A DNA stretch of 35,986 nt from CAZNER01 sp964572065 (GTDB taxonomy: Bacteria; Patescibacteriota; Dojkabacteria; JAHIVN01). Where the stretch lies: positions 1 through 35,986 of the forward strand of contig CAZNER010000013.1 of the NCBI GenBank assembly GCA_964572065.1, in the 5' to 3' direction. Positions 25,243-32,771 of the stretch are shown here, in pieces. The position numbers were made by a program, and so were the translations under genes. Below the pieces are notes generated by a model. That model searched no databases. It was not told where the DNA came from and worked only from the letters and a program-made list of their open reading frames with translations. The stretch's first letter is position 1, and the number at the start of each line of letters is the position of its first letter.

Positions 25243-26169
25243 TTACAATTTATAACCTTGTCCTCCATATTCTTCAACACATTTAGAACTGATTATTGAT
25301 CCGACTTTACAAGCATCTTTGATATTTTTACCTTTTAAAAGACCAGCTATCATACCTGCTCTGTATGCATCACCAGCTCCTGTTGTTTCAACTACTTTTC
25401 TTGGTTTTCTAGCATTAATTTTTATTTTTTTGCTTTTAGTGTGAATTACGCTTCCTTTTTCTCCTTTAGTTTCGATAACATATTTTAAGCCAACTTTAAT
25501 TAATTCATTAATTGTTAATCCATGAACTTTTCGGATTCTAAGAATCTCTGTATCATTTGAGATTAAAATATTACTTAAAGAAATACATTCAATTATATCT
25601 TCCTTGCTAAAAGTTGTTACATTCATTCCCGGATCGAATATCACAGTTGCTTTATCATTAATTCTTCTAAATTCTTGTATGTTATTCAAGGTACTAGTAT
25701 TATTTCCGGGAGAGAAAATAGCAATTTTAATATTTTTTATATCTGATTTTGCGATAGTTTCATAGATAGACATATCGTCAATTCTATCTCCATAATGGTT
25801 TGCTTGAAATATGGTGATTTGCTGGTAAATTTCATCTGATATTTGGAAACTTTTAGCTGTTTCTGTTTTTTTACCACCTACAATAGGTTTACAGACGACT
25901 CTATTTTTTTCTAGGTGTTTTTGGAAATCTTTTTTGAAATCGTATCCTACTGCTGAGAACATTATCGGATTAAAACCCTGAATTCCTAAACCATAAGCTA
26001 TATTTGCAGCTGTTCCGCCATAGTAGTATTTAGATTTTCTTGCAAGAAATGTCATATTAACAGAGCGAAGTTTACCATTTTTTAGAGGGATTTCTTTTCG
26101 TATGTCACCTTGTATGGGGAATAAAATATCAAATGCTACAGAGCCGGCTACTAAAATTTGATTTTTCAT
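25243..26169 (-). CDS. PfkB-family kinase, probable adenosine kinase
   Basis: 308 residues of ribokinase fold. The N-terminal ILVAGSVAFDILFP and LRSVNMTFLARKSKYYYGGTAANIAYGL (GGTAAN at 51-56, substrate side) resemble the mycobacterial-type bacterial adenosine kinases rather than sugar kinases. The PfkB signature ETTGAGDAYRAG (catalytic base D267) and anion hole are intact. The product would be AMP from adenosine. It is co-directional with and 60 bases upstream of ahcY, whose product is adenosine; removing it pulls the SAH hydrolase reaction forward. Substrate is an inference from resemblance and neighbourhood; ribokinase or another sugar kinase is the alternative. Confidence 0.85.
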   Translation of the reverse strand: MKNQILVAGSVAFDILFPIQGDIRKEIPLKNGKLRSVNMTFLARKSKYYYGGTAANIAYGLGIQGFNPIMFSAVGYDFKKDFQKHLEKNRVVCKPIVGGKKTETAKSFQISDEIYQQITIFQANHYGDRIDDMSIYETIAKSDIKNIKIAIFSPGNNTSTLNNIQEFRRINDKATVIFDPGMNVTTFSKEDIIECISLSNILISNDTEILRIRKVHGLTINELIKVGLKYVIETKGEKGSVIHTKSKKIKINARKPRKVVETTGAGDAYRAGMIAGLLKGKNIKDACKVGSIISSKCVEEYGGQGYKL

Positions 26170-26244
26170 TATAAAGAAGGATTAAATTATTTATGATTCA
26201 GGAACATGAAAATTATATTATCCTATTGTTATCAATGCAAATAA

Positions 26245-26274
26245 TTGACTTGTAAATGTAATGGCATATTTAAT
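26245..26274 (+). promoter_or_regulatory. Predicted promoter of the orphan membrane protein gene
   Basis: TTGACT (26245-26250), an 18-base spacer and TTTAAT (26269-26274), overlapping TATAAT at 26274-26279. A 14-base stretch ATATTTAATATAAT at 26267-26280 recurs about 33 bases downstream, bringing a second TATAAT (26307-26312) near the ATG at 26325. Two tandem -10 regions are possible. Confidence 0.4.
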
Positions 26275-26324
26275 ATAATTAGGGTCTATAATTATTAAAT
26301 ATTTAATATAATATTATTGATAAT

Positions 26325-27014
26325 ATGGTGGAAAGTTATGAAGGTGCAATTACTGGTCCAAGTGAAGGAGGTACTACAAGTATGTTGTATATTCCAGGAC
26401 CAATTGGAAGAGAAAGAGTTGGAATTATGTCAGAGAGAGGAGCTAGTCAATTAGTAAATACTATTTTAACATCTGCTGGTGTATTAGTTTTAGTGGGTGG
26501 TAATATTACTGTATGTGGAACATTAGGCGAGATTGATTTATCACATGAGGCTTTGAGACAACAAACACCGGTAGTTAGAACAGTAACGCCGACAGGAGAT
26601 ATGGGGACGCCTATTACAACAGTTGTAGCTGGATTGAACGCTACAAGTACAGCAGAAGCGGAGTTAGATGTAACAAGAACAGCAGTTGCTAGTGAGCAAG
26701 AGCCAACACCAGAGGTACAGGCAATAGAAAGGGCAGAAGGCTTAGCTACAAGAGAAGCAGCAACTGCAATAACTGAAGCTGCTATGGGTATTGAAGATGA
26801 AGCGGAAGACCAAATAGAGAAGATTTTATATTCGGGTGGTTTTGCAAACGCAGTATATATAGTATTGGCTGATATTATAGCTCTTACAATATCTGAGATA
26901 ACTAAAGATATAAAATATATCGGTTGGATTGGGAAGCAATGGCTTGGGTTTCATAAATTTTTATTGTACTTAATATCATATCCATTGTTAAAATTGCTTG
27001 GAAAAGCAAAATGA
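26325..27014 (+). CDS. Orphan membrane protein, Ala/Thr-rich centre
   Basis: 229 residues, no family recognised. The N-terminus is Gly/Ser/Pro-rich (about 1-42). A hydrophobic stretch follows (about 44-67, ILTSAGVLVLVGGNITVCG). Then a long polar Ala/Thr/Glu-rich region without cysteine (about 70-165, for example TSTAEAELDVTRTAVASEQE, probably helical or extended), a membrane-like segment (about 171-190) and a final amphipathic/hydrophobic segment with a basic end (about 200-229). Ala/Thr/Gly-rich coding makes it look less AT-rich than the neighbours by eye, which may mean different ancestry or amino-acid bias. It stands alone between the PfkB gene (divergent) and the cohesin operon (convergent, 46 bases away). 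Stop TGA. Confidence 0.65.
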   Translation: MVESYEGAITGPSEGGTTSMLYIPGPIGRERVGIMSERGASQLVNTILTSAGVLVLVGGNITVCGTLGEIDLSHEALRQQTPVVRTVTPTGDMGTPITTVVAGLNATSTAEAELDVTRTAVASEQEPTPEVQAIERAEGLATREAATAITEAAMGIEDEAEDQIEKILYSGGFANAVYIVLADIIALTISEITKDIKYIGWIGKQWLGFHKFLLYLISYPLLKLLGKAK

Positions 27015-27060
27015 TAATTGGTTAAGTACATATAGGATTTTTGTTGTAATTTGAATTCGG

Positions 27061-27753
27061 TTATTTCTTTTTTCTTGATTTCTTTCTCTTATCTTTTTTG
27101 CCTATAGAGAATTCACCTTTAGTATCTACTTTCCACTTGCCAAGACTGAAGTAGATACCTCCCCACATAGTGAAACCTGATATTGCAAATATTACTATCA
27201 TTATTAGTAGTATAAATGCTACTAGAGCAATGAGGATATTTTCTTCTGTACCAGTTTGGGGTAAAGCTTCTAAATCTTCTGTAATTGTATAAGTACCGTC
27301 TATTGCTTCAGACAAAACATTTTCTGAATTAGTGTCTAAAACTAAGACATCATCTGTGAATTCTAAAACAGCTTCACCGGAATCTATTGATTCAAATTTG
27401 ATTGTTGCTATATTTCCTTCGTCGTTTATACCATTAATTGAAAAACATGAAATATAAACTATGCTAGGACTTGAAAAATCACTTTCAATAAAATTCTCAA
27501 ATAACATATTTTCAGTAGCTATTTCTGTTACTTGTAATAAATCAGATGAGTAAGTGAAATCGGCCGTAATTCCATAAATAGTATTTCCACCTGTATCTAA
27601 ATATAGATTAGTTGTAACTATACCATCCTCATAACTTGCGTGTTTAAATTCTAAAGTTGCTTGGTTTTCACTTGCTTTAATATTGCTTGGTGAGATAAGG
27701 AAAGCAGTGACAGAAATAAATATTACCGAAAATTTTTTAAGAAGATTCTTCAT
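27061..27753 (-). CDS. Cohesin-like surface protein with LPQTG and membrane anchor
   Basis: 230 residues. Signal peptide (about 1-27) leads one cohesin-like beta domain (about 30-158): ATLEFKHASYEDGIVTTNLYLDTGG, GITADFTYSSDLLQVTEI, SIVYISCFSINGIN, GNIATIKFESIDSGEAVLEFTDD. This strand pattern is the cohesin/type-I fold and matches the adjacent paralogue. LPQTG (164-168), a membrane helix (172-193) and a basic tail of about 37 residues follow. LPxTG suggests sortase processing, but the long cytoplasmic tail is unusual for a sorting signal. The start lies 17 bases inside the end of the paralogue upstream (ATG at 27753), implying coupled translation. It probably binds a dockerin-bearing partner outside the cell (inference). 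Confidence 0.8.
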   Translation of the reverse strand: MKNLLKKFSVIFISVTAFLISPSNIKASENQATLEFKHASYEDGIVTTNLYLDTGGNTIYGITADFTYSSDLLQVTEIATENMLFENFIESDFSSPSIVYISCFSINGINDEGNIATIKFESIDSGEAVLEFTDDVLVLDTNSENVLSEAIDGTYTITEDLEALPQTGTEENILIALVAFILLIMIVIFAISGFTMWGGIYFSLGKWKVDTKGEFSIGKKDKRKKSRKKK

Positions 27754-28384
27754 TGTTTTGAATAGAATTATTTAATTTATTTTTATGATCTTTAATATAT
27801 TGGTGAATTCCCATTGACCCAACTGCTATAAGAGCTAGTGCTAAAAATATCCCTGCTAAAAGTAATGGTTTATCAAAGATTCCTGTTGGAGGAACTGAGC
27901 CGCATGTAATTGTAGCTGTTTGAGTTGTTCCCAAAATATTAGTTGGTTCATCAGAAGCATCTGTAACAACAGCATCGTCAGTAAATGTTAAAGTTGATGT
28001 GCCACTTGCTGTAGCTTTGAAATTCACAACAGTTACAACACCAGTACCATTATAGCTGCTGCCTCCTGAAACTGCTCTTGAAATATATACAGTACCAGAA
28101 GAGTAATCTTGTTCTGCCTCAATAGAAAACTCACTGGTAGAAGAATCTATACTTAATAATTCTAATTTGTCAGTAGGGTAGGTAAAGTCGGCTGTTACTC
28201 CCATGACTTCATTACTATTGGTATTTACCATTACACTGACTGCAAAAGTTTGATTTAAAGAAACAGTTGTTGAAGATGGCGAAAAGTAAAGAGTCGGATT
28301 CGCAGCATATATATTTTTAGGTAATATGCCGTATGTGAGTATTAGTAATAAAATTGTTATTAAAATTGAAAATAATTTTTTCAT
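27737..28384 (-). CDS. Cohesin-domain surface protein with VPPTG and membrane anchor
   Basis: 215 residues. The signal peptide (about 1-28, ends YAA) leads a cohesin domain (about 29-162). It carries the hallmark strands TLYFSPSSTTVSLNQTFAVSVMVNT, VMGVTADFTYPTDKLELLSI, GTVYISRAVSGG and TGVVTVVNFKATASGTSTLTFTDDAVV. VPPTG is at 164-168, then a membrane helix (174-193) and a polar tail. It shares GxTADFTY...L and FTDD with the next gene, so the two arose by tandem duplication. The dockerin-bearing beta-helix gene is 69 bases upstream on the same strand. In cellulosomes cohesins bind dockerins tightly with calcium; an analogous surface complex is inferred here. Confidence 0.85.
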   Translation of the reverse strand: MKKLFSILITILLLILTYGILPKNIYAANPTLYFSPSSTTVSLNQTFAVSVMVNTNSNEVMGVTADFTYPTDKLELLSIDSSTSEFSIEAEQDYSSGTVYISRAVSGGSSYNGTGVVTVVNFKATASGTSTLTFTDDAVVTDASDEPTNILGTTQTATITCGSVPPTGIFDKPLLLAGIFLALALIAVGSMGIHQYIKDHKNKLNNSIQNNEESS

Positions 28385-28453
28385 TTTAAGTTTGAAAATA
28401 TTTTAAATCATTATAAACATCTTTAATTGTGATTACAAATATCAGTTTTAATA

Positions 28454-30328
28454 TTAGATAACTCTTTTCCAGCAACCTAAAACTTTTGTTACATCAAGCA
28501 TGTCAACTTTGTTGTCAGGTGCAGCATCTTCTCCCCAAATATCTACTTCTGAATTGCTTGTATTATAATTTCCTAAAACTCTTGTTAAGTCATAAAGATT
28601 TACTATTCCATCAGGACGTTTGTTTTCCCCCCACAAGTCTGCAACTGCACAAGTGTTTGATGCCAATTCGCAAGTACATGTATCAGTATTACAAACTTGG
28701 TTATCTTGGCAGTCCGAGTTACTTTCACAATCAGCTCCACATTCGGTATTGCAGCTTAATTCAGTTGTATAAGTACATTGATTTGATTCGCATGTATAGC
28801 CTTTTCTTTTTTTACCATTACAACTAGGTTTACAATCATCATCAGTTGAGCAAGTTTGGGTCAGCCCTTGACCACCATATACTCCCATATCATTTCTGCT
28901 TCCATCAACATCGTTATATTCAGACGATGGATCTCCTGCATCAATTGAAGGAGAGCAATTTTCTGGACAGCTGTCAGAGCATGGCAGTTCTGTACTTCCG
29001 CAACCAGACATATCTAGGTGGAAGTCATTGTCTGACTTAAAAATAGGATCAAGAGAGATATCATTTTCACCAGGGTTGACAGAATTGTAATTTACTTCAT
29101 TACCCTCATAAAGATTGTTCCATACATTATTATAAGAAATGTTAACAGTACCCGCATATGATTCTGCAGAAATACCATTTTGATTATTAGTTATTATGTT
29201 GTTTTTAATAACTGAGTCAGAACTATCATATAGAAATATTCCAGCTTTTTCATTGTTGTTAATTGTATTATTTATAATTTCTGAGCTAGATGATTCGTAA
29301 GATTGGATACCCTCTCCAGTATTGTTAATTATTAAATTATTTTTAATAGTAGCTGTTGTGTCTTTAAATAAATTTACAGCACTTTTATTATTTAATGTCT
29401 CTGATATAGTATTATTTATTATAGTTACATTTGCTGTTTCTGCATCAGAATCTGTTGATGAACCAAGATTAATACTATTTCCTAAATTATCTGAAAATGT
29501 ACAGTTTTCTATTGAACCTGAAGACATATGATAATACTGAACTGCTCCATACGATTTATCTGTATCTTCGACACTATTACTTGAAAATTCAGATTCCTTT
29601 ATATTGGTAGTAGCTTGGTCTTTAACATCTATTCCTTGATGTTTATGATTATCAAATTCGCAATATTCTATTTCAACATTTGCATTTCCATGAATTGATA
29701 CTCCTGGCCATTCGTTACAAGAAAAATCGGAGTTTTTTACAGTAAATTGGTTATCACCGCTTAGATATAAACCTGCGGCTAAACTATCAGAAACTTCTAT
29801 ATTCTCGAAATTAAAAGTGCAGTTTACATTAGGATTTGGATCAGAATCACCTTCAGGAGAAGTACCATATATATGTATACTTGAATTCTCATGAATATTC
29901 CCCGTGAATGTTAAATCAGTTATATTTAATGTCACATTGTTAAGACTTTCTATGTGTAGTTGATGACCCATACCACCAACCGAAGTAGATAATTTCCAAA
30001 TGGTTTCATCGTTTCCTCTTCCTTGAATAGTTAAATTTGTAATATCATCCGGCAGGTTTAAGGATGCAGTTGAAGATAATACTCCCATTCCGTCATATTC
30101 AATTGTGTCTATGAATATTGTGTCATTATCCTGTGCATTAGCAAACGCTTGATTTATATCTGAGTAGTCGCATCCTTCATTACAAATTCTTATTGTTCTA
30201 TATTCGTCTGCTTTTTTACGGATGTCTAGATTTTTTTCATAAAGTGTCAAGTATATAGTTATTCCCAAACCGACAAGGGTAATACAGATAATAAATGCTG
30301 AAAAGATATTTCTTTTATTTTTATTCAT
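28454..30328 (-). CDS. Membrane-anchored beta-helix protein with Cys-rich domain and C-terminal dockerin-like repeats
   Basis: 624 residues. The N-terminal membrane helix (about 8-29) is followed by RKKADEYRTIRICNEG. A right-handed parallel beta-helix (about 50-430) holds many NosD/pectate-lyase-type coils (for example IINNTISE, IKNNLIINNTGEGIQ, IKNNIITNNQNGISA), ending DPIFKSDNDFHLD. A Cys-rich EGF/disulfide region (about 485-556) follows. Two dockerin-like repeats close the protein (about 560-624): DLWGENKRPDGIVNLYDLTRVLGNY and DIWGEDAAPDNKVDMLDVTKVLG. The DxW/DG/VN/D spacing is dockerin-like, but the loops are longer than the canonical 12-residue calcium loop and the second lacks its Gly. 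First gene of the cohesin cassette. A carbohydrate-binding or -processing beta-helix is plausible; catalysis cannot be claimed. Confidence 0.85.
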   Translation of the reverse strand: MNKNKRNIFSAFIICITLVGLGITIYLTLYEKNLDIRKKADEYRTIRICNEGCDYSDINQAFANAQDNDTIFIDTIEYDGMGVLSSTASLNLPDDITNLTIQGRGNDETIWKLSTSVGGMGHQLHIESLNNVTLNITDLTFTGNIHENSSIHIYGTSPEGDSDPNPNVNCTFNFENIEVSDSLAAGLYLSGDNQFTVKNSDFSCNEWPGVSIHGNANVEIEYCEFDNHKHQGIDVKDQATTNIKESEFSSNSVEDTDKSYGAVQYYHMSSGSIENCTFSDNLGNSINLGSSTDSDAETANVTIINNTISETLNNKSAVNLFKDTTATIKNNLIINNTGEGIQSYESSSSEIINNTINNNEKAGIFLYDSSDSVIKNNIITNNQNGISAESYAGTVNISYNNVWNNLYEGNEVNYNSVNPGENDISLDPIFKSDNDFHLDMSGCGSTELPCSDSCPENCSPSIDAGDPSSEYNDVDGSRNDMGVYGGQGLTQTCSTDDDCKPSCNGKKRKGYTCESNQCTYTTELSCNTECGADCESNSDCQDNQVCNTDTCTCELASNTCAVADLWGENKRPDGIVNLYDLTRVLGNYNTSNSEVDIWGEDAAPDNKVDMLDVTKVLGCWKRVI

Positions 30329-30468
30329 AAATATTTTGTTAATTTAATGATTATTTTATATTATATATATGTATAGTAAATTAATTATTGTTTTTTTTCA
30401 AACTATTTGTAATTTGTTACTGGACAATGGGTCTATAAAATTTTATTATTAATTTTGTAAATAGTTCC

Positions 30469-30498
30469 TTGTAGTTATTTTTAAATGCTTGTTATAAT
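30469..30498 (+). promoter_or_regulatory. Predicted promoter of ftsK
   Basis: TTGTAG (30469-30474), an 18-base spacer and a perfect TATAAT (30493-30498) give an expected leader of about 20 bases. A second TATAAT at 30504-30509 lies closer. No Shine-Dalgarno is visible before the ATG at 30526. Confidence 0.5.
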
Positions 30499-30525
30499 AA
30501 AATTATAATTTAGTAATTAGTTAAT

Positions 30526-32763
30526 ATGGCTCGGAGAGGTAGACCAAGAAAAAAAGAAATAACAATTCAAAGTGATGAAACGAAAAATGTGATAGGAATA
30601 ATGAGTATGATTGTAGCAGCTTTGCTTGTATTGAGTTGTTTTGTTGATTCACCTGGATTTGATCAAATACGTAAATATTTAGGGCAGTCAACTATATTCG
30701 CATTTGTTTTTTTCCTAAATCTTTCGTTAAAGACATTTAGGGTAAAATATTTATTAACTAAATCAAGTTCACTAATTGGTCAAGCTTTTTTGTTTATAAG
30801 TGTAGCTGGTTTTCTACATTATAATGTTGAAGTTGATCAAGCATTAAGGATAGCCAAAATAGGAGAAAATGGTGGACTATTGGGGTATTATATCGCTCAT
30901 GTTTATCTAATTGATATATTTGCAAAAGAAGGAGCATTTATTATTCTGATTTTCTTTACAGTTGTATCTATATGCTTAACTTTCAGTATGTCGATTGGTC
31001 AGTTAGTTGAATACATGGGAGAGATTATTAAAAAGATAAAGGAATTATTTAAAGGCATGGATAAAAAATTGAAGAAAGAAGAAAAATTAAAAATTGATGA
31101 AGTAAAGGGAGAAGAGGAGGGCATGATAGGAGACTTAAGAGGTGTGGAAAAGGTTGAGAAGGAAAAAAGCGATCAAGATAAAGAGAAGGAGGAGGCTGGA
31201 GAAAAGGTAGATAAAATAACGAAAAAAGGGATTGAAGTTTCAAGGGGTAGGAGATCTGGTGTAAAAATTAAGGATGATTTTTTAGATGGTGCATTAGTGA
31301 ATAAATCATTAAATTACCCTAATTGGAAACTGCCTTCTTCCAGTATATTATCTCCATCTGTAAAAAATAAAAAAGGAGGTGATGATGTCAAAAAGAATGC
31401 TGATATAATTGAAAAAACTTTAAAAAGTTTTGGTGTAAAAGCTAGAGTTGTGGATGTAATGGTAGGTCCGACTGTAACTCAATATGCTTTGAATATTGCA
31501 TTAGGTACAAAAGTCGCAAGAATTTCTAATCTGAAGACAGATTTAGCTCTTGCACTTGCAGCACCTACTGGAGCTGTAAGAATAGAAGCACCAATTCCTG
31601 GAACTAGTTATATAGGAATTGAGATACCAAATGAAAGTAAAGAGACAGTTTATATTAGAGATTTAATTGAGTCTCATGAAATGAAAAGTAATCATATGGA
31701 GTTGCCTGTATGTGTGGGGAAGAGAATTGATGGTAAAAACATTGTTACGAATTTACAGAAAATGCCTCATCTTTTAGTAGCAGGAGCAACTGGTTCTGGT
31801 AAATCGGTACTTACTAATGCGTTTATTATTAGTTTGCTCATGAAGAGAACGCCTGATGAGGTACGTATGATAATGGTGGATCCAAAGCAGGTAGAATTAT
31901 CGGATTATAATGGTGTACCTCATTTGTTGACTCCTGTAATTACAGATATGCAGAAGGTTTTGAATTCACTAAAGTGGGCAATACTTGAGATGGAAAAGAG
32001 ATATACAATTTTTAAGCATAGTCATGTAAGGAATGTTGTTATGTATAATGAAAAAATGGGATTTCCAGCGATGCCTTATATTATAATCATAATTGATGAG
32101 ATGGCTGATTTAATGTTGTCAAGCGGAGCCGAAACGGAGACAGCGGTTGTAAAGTTGGCTCAAAAAGCAAGAGCTACTGGTATTCACTTAGTCCTTGCTA
32201 CTCAGAGACCATCAGTTGATGTGATTACGGGTTTAATTAAAGCAAATATTCCAGGAAGAGTTGGTATGAGTGTTGCTACTCAGGTTGATTCAAGAGTTAT
32301 TTTAGACCAATCAGGTGCAGAAACTTTACTAGGTAGAGGAGATATGTTGTTTAAAGAGCCGGATAAGGCTAAACCATATAGAGTGCAAGGAGTTTGGGTC
32401 TCACAAAATGAGGTAAGAAGAGTTGTTAAATTTATTAAATCTCAAGCAAAAGAGCTACATTATGAAAATGATATAACTAGAAGACAGGCTAAGCCTGGAG
32501 CAAGTAGGTCTGAGATACAATCTGTCAAGTATTCTGAAGATGAGTATTTTGCTGATGCATTAAGAATTGTGTGTAATGCTAGGAAAGGATCTGCTTCTTT
32601 GTTACAGAGGAAGTTAAGTATTGGTTATAATAGGGCTGCAAGATTATTGGATGAGTTACATAAGTTTGGAATAGTGGATGAGCAAAAAGGAAGTAAACCT
32701 AGGAAGGTTTTAGTTTCAGATCCAGAGGAATTTTTGTCGAAGTTAGATAAGAAAGATAAATAG
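30526..32763 (+). CDS. ftsK: FtsK/SpoIIIE DNA translocase
   Basis: 745 residues. Four predicted membrane helices (about 22-165) are followed by a highly charged Lys/Glu linker (about 175-245, much shorter than in E. coli). The FtsK alpha/beta motor has Walker A GATGSGKS (about 420-427, in LLVAGATGSGKSVLTNAF), IMVDPKQVELSDYNGVPHL, Walker B IIIIDEMADLM (about 520-530) and LVLATQRPSVDVITGLIKANIP. The gamma DNA-orienting winged helix is about 680-740 (RKGSASLLQRKLSIGYNRAARLLDEL). It pumps chromosomes through the division septum and helps resolve dimers. It stands apart, convergent with the DHH gene 9 bases downstream, where the two stops almost touch. Confidence 0.97.
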   Translation: MARRGRPRKKEITIQSDETKNVIGIMSMIVAALLVLSCFVDSPGFDQIRKYLGQSTIFAFVFFLNLSLKTFRVKYLLTKSSSLIGQAFLFISVAGFLHYNVEVDQALRIAKIGENGGLLGYYIAHVYLIDIFAKEGAFIILIFFTVVSICLTFSMSIGQLVEYMGEIIKKIKELFKGMDKKLKKEEKLKIDEVKGEEEGMIGDLRGVEKVEKEKSDQDKEKEEAGEKVDKITKKGIEVSRGRRSGVKIKDDFLDGALVNKSLNYPNWKLPSSSILSPSVKNKKGGDDVKKNADIIEKTLKSFGVKARVVDVMVGPTVTQYALNIALGTKVARISNLKTDLALALAAPTGAVRIEAPIPGTSYIGIEIPNESKETVYIRDLIESHEMKSNHMELPVCVGKRIDGKNIVTNLQKMPHLLVAGATGSGKSVLTNAFIISLLMKRTPDEVRMIMVDPKQVELSDYNGVPHLLTPVITDMQKVLNSLKWAILEMEKRYTIFKHSHVRNVVMYNEKMGFPAMPYIIIIIDEMADLMLSSGAETETAVVKLAQKARATGIHLVLATQRPSVDVITGLIKANIPGRVGMSVATQVDSRVILDQSGAETLLGRGDMLFKEPDKAKPYRVQGVWVSQNEVRRVVKFIKSQAKELHYENDITRRQAKPGASRSEIQSVKYSEDEYFADALRIVCNARKGSASLLQRKLSIGYNRAARLLDELHKFGIVDEQKGSKPRKVLVSDPEEFLSKLDKKDK

Positions 32764-32771
32764 GTAAATAT

